DNA from: Sapria himalayana
Lineage: Eukaryota; Streptophyta; Magnoliopsida; Malpighiales; Rafflesiaceae
DNA length: 64,000 bases
Direction of reading: 5' to 3'
Assembly: GCA_029783825.1 (NCBI GenBank)
Contig: JAREIK010016134.1
Location: 1 to 64,000, forward strand
Below, piece by piece: positions 12,004-26,565 of this stretch. Numbering within the stretch: the stretch's first letter is position 1; each line of letters opens with the position of its first letter. Under the pieces are notes generated by a model, which ran no database searches, was not told where the DNA came from, and saw nothing but the letters and a program-made list of their open reading frames with translations. The translations under genes were made by a program, and so were the position numbers.

Positions 12004-12479
12004 AATTAACAAAAATCCAAAAGATGTCCAACAATTATATTTAGAGAGAAAGAGAGTGCAAAAATAAAATGGTTTAGGAATAATAAAGATAAATTAAGCT
12101 AGCCCTCCTTTTGATAAAACTGAAATCGATAAATATGGGACCCATGCATTGGAAAGACAGTGGCAATGCCTGAATTCTTTGAATTAGAAATTTTTCGTGT
12201 GTCTCAGATAATGTGTCCTGCAAAGATTCATAATTAGGTTAATCGAAAAAGCAAAGAACTAAACTAGAATAAACAAAATTGAAACCTGCAAAAAAATATC
12301 ATAATTATTTGCTACATATATATAAAAATAAATAACAGTTCAGAAAAATTCTCATACAAAATTATTTTCATAATTTATATGGAATGCTATCCTCTCCTAT
12401 AAGGTTTCATAGTTGGATCTTGGAATACTATTTGTTGCAATGCCACTTACTGTAACTCCATATAGGAAATCTACTATTG

Positions 12480-14340
12480 CTTTACATTCTTAATTTCTTT
12501 CATCTCATCTTTTATTTCATTAATTTCTTGCATTTCTTCGATCAAATTAGTATACTGCTCATCCTTCTATTCTTTAATTTCATATTTTTTTTTCAAATGA
12601 GATATCTGCTCATCCTTCTGTTCTTTAATTTCATATATTTCTTCCTTCAAATGAGATATCTATTCATCCTTCTTTTTCATTTCGGTCTCTATAACTACAA
12701 TACGTTCATTTGTTTTCATTGTTGTTGTTAGTCCGCCTCATCCACCATTGCTGAGATGGATGAATTAGAAGCATGACTACTACAAAAAAATGTCACTCCC
12801 TTCGAGCTGATTCCATACAATCATTGTTTCTTAAACCTCCTATGGTCTCCAAATAAATAGGATCATAGTCACTAGGTTGAAGAACCATAGAACCCTCAAC
12901 TTGTTGATGAGGAGCTGTCACACAATTCTCCATTAGGTCCTGAGATAAAATAGAGAAAAAACTATTCTAGATATATAAAAATAAAATAAATATTTTGCAT
13001 TCCAAACAATTTTCAATATGTACTATAATATTATAAAATCTTATTAAAATAACAAGTTCTTACAGCAATCATCTGAGACTTGTAGTCAACAAACTGACCA
13101 TCCACTTTTTTCACATGCAACTTCCTGTAAATATCATAAAAATTCAGATCTCGACCCAGATCTCCAGCCTAGAATATGTTTTTATTAAATCAATAAAAAA
13201 CAAATGATCAAAAAAATTAACAAAATTAATAAAACCATGCAGAAATTTGATTTATTAGACTATTAGGACAACCACTAAATATATAAATATTTAAAATTTT
13301 AAAATGGTACCATATCTCGAGCAAGCTTAATGCTCGACTTTGACCATCCTGTGTGTCGACAAATTTCTGTACTTAGTCCAGCTACCTCACTTCATTGATC
13401 TTTACTGGTAATATCTAATTTTTTTTATACATCTAGCTCCTCCCAATACTTAAGCCACTTGGGCTAGTCATCCTCAGATATAAAATTAGGCATTTCTTTC
13501 ATATTCTTCAATTTATGGACAAAATTAGAATATCGTTGAGTAGCTTTGATCTCCCATAATGACTTTATCTTTCCATCAAATTTGGGTGCCCATGTGCACT
13601 GATTATATATAGAAAAATCACAAATGAATTTATATTAACAATAAGAACGTAATTATTTATTATTTGAATAATAACCAACATAATAGTTAAGTAATTTGAA
13701 GATTATTTTTCAATACTTTTGTTTTGTTATTTTTACCTGAAAGTCATTAAAATATGACTCTTTTGTCGATTTAGAAACTTTCTTTCAAGAGATAGAATCA
13801 GTCATTTTATTGAAAGACTTTGTAATTATAGTCGAACACTTGTGAGATGGAAGAAAACTATACAAATAAATAAATAACATTAAAAAAAAAATCATAACAA
13901 TATAAAAAAACAACTAATAGAAACATCAAATTTTTTTTCAAGTCATTTTTACATATTTCTTTTACCTGCCAACCACAATCTCAATTTCTAACTTTGCACT
14001 GACTGTAGAGGAAGGCATAACATTTGATGTTGTCGTTGGTTTTGTAAATGGGGGAACTATCAGAGTAAGATTTGGTAAAGAAAATAGAGATGGATCAAAA
14101 GTGTGTGCAGGAAGCACAATGGGCGGCGAGCTTACATCTAATAAAGTGATAGTAGAGGTATCAATGATGGTGATGGCGATAGATATGAAGATGGTGATTG
14201 TGATGTTAAAGTATGGATATGGTGGCTATGAGATGGTACTGATTCTCCAACATGATGTAGCATACTAGATGAATTTGGTTCATTTCTATGTCCACGTCCA
14301 CCTCCACCGACCACGTCCTATAGGCGCCATCTGCTATACA
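12480..14340 (-). pseudogene. CACTA second gene, Transposase_24/TNPA-like pseudogene
   Basis: Minus strand, downstream of TNP2 in the usual CACTA order. The family (plant transposase Ptta/En/Spm) binds subterminal repeats. Readable blocks in sense order are: a low-complexity N-terminal part (14340-13980); CTWAPKFDGKIKSLWEIK near 13600; WPKWLKYWEELDV near 13450; GLSTEICRHTGWSKSSIKLA near 13340; GRDLNFYDIYRKLHV near 13150; then a C-terminal region whose 51-54 bp tandem repeat (12555, 12606 and 12660) would give a Glu/Lys-rich coiled coil. Intervening AT-rich stretches could be introns. Stops, for example after EELDV, show decay. The assignment rests on motif style and position, so the family is probable but not certain. 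Confidence 0.65.
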
Positions 14341-14689
14341 TAATAAAACATAGAATAAACAATAGAGATATGATGACAAACATGCATTTTAGAATAAAAC
14401 ACACAGATAGATTTCAACAAAATATAAAAAAACTTTGATAGTTTAATATTATTATAAAATTATAATAATTTAATTATCGGCATCATTGTCATCATCCAAT
14501 GGATCTTTTGATATTTGTCTGATTCTGATAGAAGTTCGAACTCATCTTCAGATAGATTTTGATCATCTTTAATTTCTAATATGCCACCATTTAAGTCACA
14601 TAAATTTTCTAGATCTTCATCTACATTCATAGGCTCAATATTATTTATGTCATCTTCTGGAATGTTGGTGTAATATCTAAGTCTGCACT
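14341..14689. other. Spacer between the two CACTA transposase genes
   Basis: AT-rich; it may hold the last TNP2 exon. On the minus strand an Asp/Glu-rich stretch (14470-14690) resembles the acidic C-terminal tail often seen after DUF4216. No separate gene is evident. Confidence 0.4.
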
Positions 14690-17600
14690 TCTTTGTTGCT
14701 ATGTTGGTACTTCAAATTTTGACCGAGCTTTGATATTACAAATTGCCCACCAATCATTCTTATCACGAGATAAACTCGGATATGTACAATAATATACTTG
14801 AGCAGCTTGAACTGTCATAATAAATGGCTCATATCGATTATATCTATATTTATGGTTAACATCCACTAGCTTATAATATGATTGAATCTTTGTGCCCACA
14901 TTTCGTGTAGGATAAAACTACTTGCACTTAAATAATACAATCCTATTATTTTGAGTCCGAGATACTCAACTCAATAACTTCTTTGAGTTGACCATAATAA
15001 TCAATCTCATCTGCACTATAACTTGTGCCTTTAATGCATACACTATTCATTATTATTTTAGAAGAATCGTGCCTGATTGTGTGAAATTTATATCCATTAA
15101 CAAAATACCCAGGATAGGCTGTCACATGTCTAAACAGGCCTTTACTTAGATTCTGAATGAAAATATTTGAATCTCTATTTGAAGGATCAATTACCTGTGA
15201 CATAAATTAAGAAATTGATATTAACAAATAAAAGATAATATAAATTAAATAATTCAAAAGTTTAAAACTTAATAATTCTCACATAATGTTTGAACCAATT
15301 CGCAAATTTAGTTTCTTGCACATAATCGACATCATTGATGGAAATTGCTAGTTGCCTTATTTTAACTGCTCAACATAAATACTCTACAGATATAAAATAG
15401 AAAGAAAAATATATATCAATTTTTAATAATTCCTATTAAAGATAAAATTAAACTATGATTAAATCTGCAACCATTTTGTGTATAGAAACTCAATATATGG
15501 TGCAACCTCTTCAAAATTAAGTAAAACATAGCTCTGGGTTGCTTTGTACTCTTTATCTGTCATGCATCTTTTCATTACTCTTCTAAATACTCTTACAGAG
15601 TGCTTGAAAATTAATAGTTTGTTCATAGAATCATCTTCTACCATCACATTACCTTCATCATTCCGAGGCACATTTTTATTCTTTATATTGAATTGATCGT
15701 CAAAATAATAAGAACAAAATGATGGTGCTTCTTCTACTAAAGATGCATAGCAAATTGAACCTTTAACTTTTGCCTTGTTTCTAACATTTAATTTCAACTT
15801 ATGAAGATACCTACAACCACAATGTTAGGTTTAAATTCTATTAAATTACAATATTACTTTATATACAGAATAATAAAACATAGCAAATTATATATATTTA
15901 CCTCTCAAAAGGATACATCCACCTGTATTGCACTGGCCCTGCTATCCTTGCTTCGTATGCCAAATGGACCGACAAATGCTCCATTGAGTCAAAAAAACTT
16001 GGTGGTAATATCCATTCAAGCTTACAAATTATAAGTGGATGTCATTCTCTAGCCTCACCATGTCATCTATTTTGATTGTGGTTGCAGTTAGCTATTTGAA
16101 AAATAAACTAAGTTCTATAAGGACCTTCCAAACACTTAGGCGAAGTAATTCACGGAATGCAATTGGTATTAATATTTGCATAATTACATGACAGTCATGA
16201 CTTTTCATTCCAAATAACTTAAGATTCTTTATATCCACGCATCTACCCATATTTGACACATATCTATCAGAGAATTTCAAATTTTTAACCCATTCACACA
16301 ATATTTGTCTTGCCTTCTTATCAAGTGTGTAGCAAGCTTTAGAAAATTTTCATGTCACCTCATTCAGTTTCAATTTAGGATACTGATAGTAATCATTTAG
16401 CTCTTGTCTTGCTTTTAAAATGTCTTTTATTTTTCCATCTACGTTAAGGATAGTGTTGAAAACATTGTAAAACATATTTTTTTCAATATGCATTACATAT
16501 AAGTTATGACGAATTAAATTGGACTTCCAATAGGTAAAGACCCAAAATATTCTACGTTTCCTCCAGCCAAATATTTTTCTTATTGGTCCATTACTTCCGG
16601 TAGCATCCTTTTAAGCTACCTTCTTCAAACCCAATCTCTGAATCTCTGTAATAATATCATCTCTGAATGAACTGCTGGTACAACTTCATCACAGTCTTAT
16701 TTTTTTTTGAAATGTAGTTCTATTTCTTCGAAATGGATGATTCGTAGGTAGAAACTTATGATGGTTATCAAATCATAACTATTTACCACTAAATTTGAGA
16801 GTAAATGCATAAAAATTTGTCATGCAATATGGGCATGCGAATCATTGCAGTACTCCAGCCAAACAACATTGAATATGAAGGAAAGTCACTTACAATCCAC
16901 ATAAGGGTTGCCAACATAATGAAATTTTGCTTCTTTGAGATATCATATGTATCGACCCCAAAATCCCACAAATGATTTAACTCTGCAATAAGAGGCAGTA
17001 AGAAAATATCCAGCATTCTTTCAGATTTTTTGGCCATGGAACCAATATTGACAAAAACATATATTGCTCCTTCATACACAACCACAGAGGCAAGTTATAA
17101 GGTTTCACTATCACTAGCCATGTTGAATACTATTCTCTAGATTGCCCAAATGACTGAAATCTATTAGTGTAGAGGCCCATCTCACATTTCGACTTTTAGC
17201 TGCAAAATCTTGATGTTTATAATTAAAATGCTTCTAAGTAAGTGAATCTAATGGATGACGCATTATCCATTCTTCAACCTCAAGCTCAGAATGTCATCTC
17301 ATATCATTTGCTGTAGCATTTGATGCATAAGTCTCTGTAATCGAAGAATTAATGGAAAATAATACATCTTCTTAAATACAACCTTCAATTTTTGTGGCAT
17401 ATCTACAGCATGAGGTGTCTTCTTAAATCAAGGATGATGACAAAACTTACAGCTAATTAAATCACAATAACTACCCCAATATAACATACATCCATTTAAA
17501 CAACAATTAATTTTTTTGACTGGTAGACACATTCCTCATAGTAACTTTTAGTTTGTAAAAGTTGTTAGTGATCATATTATTATCTGGAACAATCTCCTTC

Positions 17601-18140
17601 ATCAGATATGTCACCTGATCAAATAATTTCTCAGAAATATGATTTTCTGACTTAATGCTCATAAGTCGAGCCACAAATGATAATTGTGAATGTGTTTTAC
17701 AACCAGGCCACAACTCTTTATTTGTAGCTTTAAGCATTTCATAAAATTTATGAGCTTCAGTTTTTGGTAGTTCATCCATGTAATCCATATTGAAGTCAAC
17801 ACCAGCAACTTCCGTGATCATTCAATGGTATGTGTTTGATGATTCTTCACTACAAGCAAATGATTTAGTACCCTCATTTTAGTCAATGTTCAGAGCCTTT
17901 GTACTTTCCCCATGATAAATCCAAACAAAATAATTTGGCACGAAGCCATATTTAGCCAAATGGTATCTTATAGTGTTTGCATCATTAAAGGGGATATCCT
18001 GACACTTATGATGATTATATGGAAACTTAATTTTTTTTCCATCCATCCATCTCGATTGACTACATGTAAAATTGATGAAAGTTTCAGACCCACTCAAAAA
18101 ATCTTTATTCAAAATCCATTAATAAACCTTCTGTACATCC
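14690..18140 (-). pseudogene. CACTA TNP2 transposase pseudogene
   Basis: Minus strand. Domains in order: transposase-associated domain (18130-17890: QWMYRRF, FINFTCSQSRWMDGKKIKFP, TIRYHLAKYGFVPNYFVW); TNP2/Transposase_21 core (17820-16400: ELWPGCKTHSQLSFVARLMS, CMLYWGSYCDL, MRHPLDS, LWDFGVDTYDISKKQNFIM, DFPSYSMLFGWST, LYVMHIEKNMFYNVFNTIL); DUF4218 (16300-15460: LFGMKSHDCHVIMQILIPIA, NVRNKAKVKGSI, SYVLLNFEEVAPYIEF); DUF4216 (15200-14700: PGYFVNGYKFHTIRHDSSK, DYYGQLKEVIELS, RYEPFIMTVQAAQVYY, DKNDWWAI). Two in-frame stops precede 17821 and others follow. This is the catalytic CACTA transposase family. Here it is inactive, although the whole domain order survives. Confidence 0.88.
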
Positions 18141-18215
18141 ACTGATGATGAACTCATTTTGCCATGTTTTATTTACAAAAAATAATCTTCAATCATTATT
18201 TGAAATTAAACATTC

Positions 18216-18462
18216 TATTAGAGAGAGGGAGGGAGAGGGAGGGAGAGGGAGGGAGAGAGAGAGAGGGAGAGAAAGAGGGAAAGAGAGAGAAAGGGAGAGA
18301 GAGAGAGAGGGAAAGAGAGAAAAGTGGAAGAGAGAGGGGGAGAGAGAGAGAGAGAGAGAACAAGCAAGAAATGAGAGCGAGAAAGAAAATAACAAAGAGA
18401 GTGTGTGACACATAAATAAAAAGAGGAATAGAGTGATAGAAAAAATTAGAGAGGAGAGAGAG
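18216..18462. repeat. (GAGAGG/GAGAGA)n tract upstream of TNP2
   Basis: GA-rich purine tract on the plus strand, beginning about 75 bp before the TNP2 start. Long ORFs on both strands (Arg/Glu or Ser/Leu) are artefacts. The polypurine strand could form triplex DNA or act as a GAGA-type element, which is inference. Confidence 0.9.
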
Positions 18463-18469
18463 AGACACA

Positions 18470-18739
18470 TAAAAAGTGCAGTGTTAGATGAAAAATTATA
18501 TAAAAGAAAATAACATTTCTTCTGTATAAACCTATCAAATATTACATCTTTTGTCATTCATAAGTTCATATTTGAGCCTGAGGCCCAATGGCTGGGATTA
18601 GATAAGAGTATGACCCTTATTTGTATTATACATATATGAGCCTGATTAACGACACTTCCATGCTATGTGCTTACATATTGTTGATATTATATCTTTTTCC
18701 ATTTAATTTCAAGTTAGTGCAACAAATTAGTATTATCTC
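18470..18739. other. AT-rich spacer, nothing recognised
   Basis: Unique-looking AT-rich sequence between the GA tract and the TATAGTTATA repeat family. No ORF or motif is supported. Confidence 0.5.
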
Positions 18740-19788
18740 AATATAATTATATGTTAGGGTACATATAGTAAATGTAGTTATAAATAGTTACATATAATTA
18801 AACATATAATTATATAAAGATATATGCAGACAAGTAGTTATAAGTAATATAAATAAATGTATACAAAGTTATAAACAATTATATAGATTTACATATATGT
18901 ATACATAATTAAAAATAAAGTTATATTTATTTATATATAGTTATTTATAGTTATAAAATATTTATATATAGTTATACACATATAGTTAAACATTGTGTTG
19001 TATGTTTTTATACATATAATTATAAATATTGTTGCACGCAGTTATACATATTTATACATGTATGTATATATATATTATCATATAATTTCATATATTTATA
19101 CATATAGTTATATAGGTATGGATATGCTAAAATAGATTTTTTATACTATAAAAAAAATGTATATTAAATATATGTTTTTAATTATATATTTAAATATAGT
19201 TATGTATAAATTCTTATAGTTATACATATAGTAAGATAGAATTATTTATAATTATATGTTACATACATATATATATAGAGATATAAAATTATATATTTTA
19301 AACATTAGTTATATATATATATAATATATTCATACATAGTTAAATAGTTATACATAAATATATAAGTTACAAATAAATATATAGATTTACATATATTATA
19401 CATACTTACATATAGTTATATTAAAATATAGTTATAAGTTATAAATTTATATATATTTATACAAATATTATATATAGTTATACACATATAGTTAATTAAA
19501 ATGTTGTATGTTATTATACATGTAATTATAAATATAGTTACATGTGGTTATACATATAGTTACACGTATAGTTATAATTATATTTATACATGTAGGTATA
19601 TATTTATTTATATAATTTTATATAACTATATATATATGTATGTATAGGTATAGATATAGTAAAATATATTTTTGAATACTAATATATACAAATGTATATT
19701 AAATATAAGTTATAAATTATATATTTAAATATAGTTATGTATAAAGCTTTTATTGTAATGCATATAGTCAAAGACAATTATTTATAGT

Positions 19789-19801
19789 TATATGTTCTTA
19801 T
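19789..19801. repeat. 13 bp target-site duplication of the ARF retrocopy, left copy
   Basis: TATATGTTCTTAT, repeated exactly at 20698-20710. Confidence 0.75.
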
Positions 19802-20044
19802 ACCTTTGGGATCCAATGTCAAAAAGACAAACCAGAAAACAAACAAGTTCGGCTTACAACATATAACAAAGTAAATGCGGTCTTGTATTTCAGGCATGCA
19901 ATATATAAATATAAATACAATTTGAATCCCCTTGGAAATAGATGATGTCATCCACATAACAGAACAAAACTCAAGCAAAATAGGTAAATATTAGATCCAC
20001 ATCCAGATATGTCAACAAATTTTGCCTCATCCTGCTTAAATTGT

Positions 20045-20599
<555 letters not shown>

Positions 20600-20697
20600 T
20601 CAAATCCTTTGTCATATGGCAGTAAAAAGATCTGATGAGAGAAAGAAACAAATCAATAGACCTCAAGAGATTATCACTAGAGAGGGAGGTCAAACTC

Positions 20698-20710
20698 TAT
20701 ATGTTCTTAT
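20698..20710. repeat. 13 bp target-site duplication of the ARF retrocopy, right copy
   Basis: TATATGTTCTTAT, identical to 19789-19801. Confidence 0.75.
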
Positions 20711-21070
20711 CTATAGTATACATAAAAAAAGTTATATTTAGTTAAACATATTATTATATATAGTTATATTCATACAAGTAGTATATGTAGTTATACATAA
20801 ATATCTACAAAGTTATAAATAAATATTTAGATTTAATTATATTAATACATATATGTATACATAGATACAAATATAATTATATTTAATTATATAGAGTGTT
20901 ACATAGTTATACAAATATTTATATATAGTTATACACACATTGTTATAAATATGTAAGTAGATAAAGATATAGTTATATATATCATTTTTATAGTTATACA
21001 TATAGTAAACTACAATTATATATAGTTATATTATTATACATATGATATATTTTGTTTAAAATATAATTAT

Positions 21071-23536
21071 ATAGAATTACTCATATAGTTAAATATTTAT
21101 AATTATATTTATAATTATATATAGTTATTAATATAGATATAAAAATAGTTTACATAGTTACAAATATAGTTAAATATAATTATGAATAGTTTTATATAGT
21201 TATATAAATATTTATAATAGTTATCATATGCTATGATAACAACACACTATAAAATGCCCAATTGAATTACACCACTATAGAGAAAGAACTTGTATAAACA
21301 ATCTTTTCTTTTGGCAAGTTAATATTATATTTAGTGGGAACCAAAGTCATAGCATTTACTAAATATTCTGTAATCAAATATCTCATAGAAAAAAAAGTTA
21401 TCAGGCCTAGATTGATTTGATTGATTTACTATTACAATAGTTTGAACTAGAGATATTAGATAAGAAATGTACATATAATGAAAATTTAAAATAGCTTATC
21501 AAGACTAGAAAAAGAAGATAGAAGAATTGTTGAAGAAGATATTAGATAGATTTTTTTATTTGAACAAATTATATTATCGAATGAAAATGTAACTCCATGG
21601 TAAGTAGTATTGAATGAATCTTATCATTGCAAGTTGTACTCTGATCAAATTATGGTGTTATATGGGAGATTAGTAGTATCTTGCCATAATGTCACTTTTT
21701 GCTCATTCTATCATGAATTTGTTGAACATGTTAATAATTATGTGCTAAGTTTTTTTCTTCTCAAAAATAATGTTGATATTTACATATATATGCATAAATA
21801 TATATGCATATACACTGACCTACACACACTACACATTTATACATCCATATACATTACTATACATTATAAATCACAATACACATTTTTGAACTTTTGTATA
21901 AATTCACAGATGTATCTACATTTTCAAAGTAGTGTGTACATACTTGTATGCATGCATATACTACTAAACAACCACACAAACACACACATATACCTATATA
22001 CGTAATGTATTTTTTAAGTTACACATTAAACTATTATATGTGTGTGTGTGTAAATATTTTTAAAATTTTATGATTTTGAAAATTTAATTAAAATAAAATA
22101 TTAGATATTGTACACAATTTATAAAATATTGTAAATTCTTTATATTTAAAATAAATTTTTGTGTGTGTATATGCGTGCGTGTGTGAGAAGCATATTAATG
22201 CATAAAATGAAATTATGAATTCACTAAATGAGATTCTATTTTATTCAAATAGTTATTTTTTAATATTTATGTTAAAAATACTATCATTATACTCATATAA
22301 ATAAATTAAAATGGCATATTTGTAAATTATGTTGTTTTTACAATTATGTTAAAAATTAAAATATTGGTCATAAATAGATAATATTATTTTTGTTTTTCTA
22401 TAAAATTTTTTTAAAATATTAATGTCAATGAAAAATTTCTACCTATTTTTTATTGTTATTAATAAATTGTTAGAAACTTTAAAATTCAAACAATTATATT
22501 GTAGTGCATATAAATACATGCCTTTAATGTTTTATAAAAAATAATTATTTTTTAAATTATGTTCAAACAAAACAGGTTACCATATAAATACATGAGTAAA
22601 TTTTTCTACAAGTTAATTACTATTTTTATTCAAAATATATAAATGACCTTATAAATATATGAATTTGTTTTTTTAAATAATTTTTTTAATTTTTTTTAAA
22701 ATTGAATACACGACAATGTTTTTATTTGTAATTAATAGATACATTTTAAACATTATTTATTTATAATAAATATAACATATTGCATATTATGAGGTGCAAA
22801 TTTTATTTTGTAAATAAATTTTATTTTAATGTTTTATCTTTGTAAATTGAAACTACATCACATATATATTTTAGAAAATTTTTATAATATTTATTACACA
22901 AACCTATGGTTATTTGTTTTGAAATTTACAACATGAATTTAACAATTATATTTTATTAGAAATCCAATTTTAGTTAACTGATATTAAGTGAAACAAAAAT
23001 ACAAAACCCTAAACATAATAAATCATAATGATTCATACAAATATATAAAAATACATTAAAATATATTTAAGGTTGAAAAATTAAATTTATTTCCTAAAAT
23101 ATATGGAAAATGCTAAAGATGTATACAATATCAAAAAATGTATATATGAATGAGATGAAAAATATGAATGGATATTAAGTTTCTGAAGCATGTAGTGTAT
23201 ACATAGTGTAGATGTAGTTATATTTAGTTTTTCATGTAATTATATATATTTAGACATATGGCTATGTATAGGTATTAATGTAGATAAATACATGTATATA
23301 TAGTAATATGTTGATATACATATTGTAAATACATTATATATAGTTATATATAATGTATAAATCTTATACATTTAAGTTCCTCAATTCAATAAGTGTATTT
23401 AAATATAAATATACATCAATATGCATGTGTGATATAATTTGAATTTCTTATATAAATATATTTTACTATATCTATAACTATAAAAATAGGTATATATAAA
23501 TATAACTATGTATAAATATAACAACAATATTTTATT

Positions 23537-23569
<33 letters not shown>

Positions 23570-24295
23570 ATTAATTGATGATAGACACCTTGCTTTTATT
23601 GTTACATTTTGTAAAGTGACTGCATAAAGGTAGGCATAATTGTGTGAAGAAGTGGTTAGATGTCACAAAAAAAAGATCACTCTCTGTCATTACATTTGGC
23701 CAACAAGAGACTCTAGTTGGCAAAATTAGCTAAATATAGAAATGACATTGGATTAATCATAAAAAGCTTGGGAAAATACACCAAGCACCTTGACATGGAG
23801 CTCACCTAGTGGTACATCATCATCACCATATATCATAGTATCTTAACATTAATTTCTTCCAAGGTCTTAAATATTCAGCCATAGAATTTGACAAATTCTA
23901 TGTCAAAGGAATGAGAGGGAGGTTAAAACTAATTCAATCTAACTAGTTTGATTAAAATTGAGTTTGATTTGATATATTTATTCTAGTTTGATTGAATAAA
24001 TATATCATTTTATTATTGTTTTTTAATGTTTGATTTATTTTACTCCTAAATAATACATAAAGAAATCTGATTTCAATTTATATGCTAATATTTCTCATGA
24101 AATACTATGAAAAAAATTATTAGAAATCTGAAATGATTTTACCCAACACATGAATAATAAAACTAATAGTCATTTTTAATGTTGAATCCCACTCTTCCAT
24201 ACTTGTCAAGTAAGAGAAAATAATGTAAACCTACAATATGATCAAAATAAATAATGAATATTATGTAAAGAAGACGTCTCATTATTGTGGCATAG
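21071..24295. other. AT-rich CACTA interior, no gene recognised
   Basis: Very AT-rich sequence with scattered TATATA and TGTGTG microsatellites (22038-22052, 22160-22184, 23540-23570). The ORF at 21610-22005 becomes His/Ile/Tyr repetitive after about 60 codons and shows no domain. 23578-24240 is less AT-rich and could be part of an old LTR preceding the gypsy remnant at 25130, but no partner LTR was found. Confidence 0.5.
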
Positions 24296-24299
24296 GTAA

Positions 24300-24880
24300 A
24301 GTTGAGAGAGAGAGGGAAGGAGAGAGAGGGAGAGAGAGGGAAGGAGAGAGAGGGAGAGAGAGAGAGAGGAGAGGGAGAGAGGAGAGAGGAGAGAGAGTGA
24401 GGGAGAGGGGGAGAAGAAAGGGAGAGAGAGTGAGAGAAAGGGAGGAAGAGAGATGGAGAGACAGAGAAGATAGGAGAGAGAGATGGAGAGAGAGAGAGAG
24501 ATGGAGAGAGAGATGAGAGAGAAAGAGATGGAGAGAGAGATGGAGAGAAAAGAGAGGAGAGCTAAAGGAGATGGAGAGAGAGAGAGAGAGAGAGATGGAG
24601 GACAGAGAGAGGAGGGAGAGGATGGAGAGAGATAGCGAGCGAGGTGAACTGGAGGAGAGAGAGAGGAGAGAGAAAGATGGAGAGTGAAAATGGAGAGGAG
24701 AGAGAGAGATGGAGAGAGAGAGAGATGTGGAGAGAGAGAAGAAATAGATGGAGAGAGAGAGGAGAGAGAGATGGAGAGAGGATAGGAGAGAGCGCAAGAG
24801 AAATGGAGAGAGAGAGAGCAAGAGAAATGGCGAGCGAGCAGAGAGAGAGAAGATGGAGGAGAGAGAGAGAAATAGAGGTA
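24300..24880. repeat. (GAGAGA)n / GATGGAGAGAGA tract
   Basis: A second GA-rich purine tract on the plus strand, about 0.58 kb, with GATGGAGAGAGA as a frequent word. The Arg/Glu and Ser/Leu ORFs on the two strands are artefacts. Confidence 0.92.
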
Positions 24881-25129
24881 ATGCCTATTTTATGATAGAA
24901 ATGATGCAACTAACTAATGAGTATTTTTGTTTAAAATAAGTAAGAAATCAAGCAAGATATGTCCTAGTAATGGTTGAACAGCCAAAGGTCTAAAGAATTT
25001 TATATAAGAAATTATGATTAATGGCTGAACTAATCTTGAGGGAAAAAATTAATGATGCTTAGAAACTAGTTACATAATTTATAAGCTAAATAGTAATGTT
25101 TGAATAATTTCCATCATCCCATTGAAGAA

Positions 25130-26115
25130 ATAGGACATGAGAAGTTTTTTTAGATTAACTCAAGCTAGTGTGATTGTTGCTTAATATACTACTAAGGTTG
25201 AGAACTTAATAAAATCAGTTTTCTAAATTATGAATAACAATGAAAAAAATTGACATTTTTTGGAAATGGCTGAGAATTGAATTCAGATGATATTTATGAA
25301 AAAATCACATATGAGAAAATTATTGATATAGCTTCAGAACTAGAGAAGCATAAATTTTTTTTAATTATTTAAGAACAAGGGCTGAGATAATCCAAGATAG
25401 TGAAATATGTGAAAAGCAAGTTAGTGATGAAAAGGTTTAGCACCTTGGACTCTAATGATAGCATGCAAAGTATGTGAAGGAATGTAATTGTGTACCAAAG
25501 AAAATGATTTCTCAAACACTCACAATTTTATAGTTGTGATGTGAGAATTTATATATATTCTAATTTCTCAAAAAAAAAAAGTAGAACACAAGACATAAAG
25601 CACTCTTGAAGGAATTCCAAGGATATTTTATTTAACAATCAAAAGAGCATAGAAGGTGATTCCTTCAAAGCTGATTGTAATTTAGATTCACATATCTAAT
25701 AATGTATTAATAGATATATTAATCAAGAGCTAGATATTTTATAATGGATCTAGAATATGCCTTGTGTTTTAGTCATGATTTTCAACTAGTGTCGTATTAA
25801 AGATCTATGTGAAGGAAAGTAATAATTTATGTCTTGTGTTTTTGGGAGAAAACACAAGGAACAAAATACTCTTACAATTTCTTTGAACCAGGAGCAACAT
25901 ATTCACTTATATCTAATATATTTTTGGAGAAATGAGAGTGGTTCAAAAAAAAATAGAATAATTCTATATTATTTCTTTTCATCTAGAGATGCAATTTACT
26001 CATATCAAATAGTTAATAAGTATATGCTATTATGAGATAGGAAGAAATTAACTTTTGATATGTTAGCCATGAATTCTATGGGGTTTGATGTGATTCTAAG
26101 AAAGAAAAGGTGGTC
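25130..26115 (+). pseudogene. Decayed Ty3/gypsy gag-protease fragment
   Basis: Plus strand. 25138-25220 reads FFRLTQASVIVA-YTTKVENLI, resembling the Ty3/gypsy gag FxxLxQ...VxxYxxxFxxL pattern. 25885-25950 reads FEPGATYSLISNIFLEK, the aspartic protease signature (usually DSGATHSFIS; here Glu replaces the catalytic Asp). 26060-26115 reads MGFDVILRKKRWS, resembling the FDVILGMDWLS stretch. Stops and frameshifts are frequent. No RT or integrase follows. It lies inside the CACTA element on the strand opposite to TNP2, so it is an older nested insertion. Confidence 0.6.
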
Positions 26116-26134
26116 AAAATAAATACCAAAGTTG

Positions 26135-26430
26135 TTTTTTTTTTGTTTTTTATTATTATTATTTGTTTTATTTATTTGTTGTTTTTATTTTTGTATGTTT
26201 TTTTTTGTTTTTTTTTTATTTATTTTATTTATTTTATTTATTTTATTTATTTTATTTATTTTATTTAATTTATTTATTTTATATATTTTATTTATTTTAT
26301 TTATTTTATTTATTTTATTTATTTTATTTATTTTATTTATTTTATTTTATTTATTTATTTTATATTTTATTATTTCTTTTATTTCATTTATTTCTTTTAT
26401 TTCTTTTATTTCATTTATTTCTTTTATTTC

Positions 26431-26466
<36 letters not shown>

Positions 26467-26565
26467 TTTTTTTATTTTTTTTTTATTTTTTTTTTATTTT
26501 TTTTTTATTTTTTTTATTTTTTTATTTTTAAAATTTTTAATTTTTTAATTTTTTCTAATTTTTTT
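26135..26565. repeat. (TTTTATTTA)n low-complexity array
   Basis: Runs of TTTTATTTA shade into TTTTATTTC and then TTTTTTTTA. It starts about 20 bp after the protease remnant. The 138-codon Phe/Leu frame is an artefact. Confidence 0.92.

Noticed and set aside
24238..24939. Arg/Glu-rich and Ser/Leu-rich ORFs on opposite strands
   Set aside because: They arise from a GA dinucleotide-type tract; both strands are open for compositional reasons.
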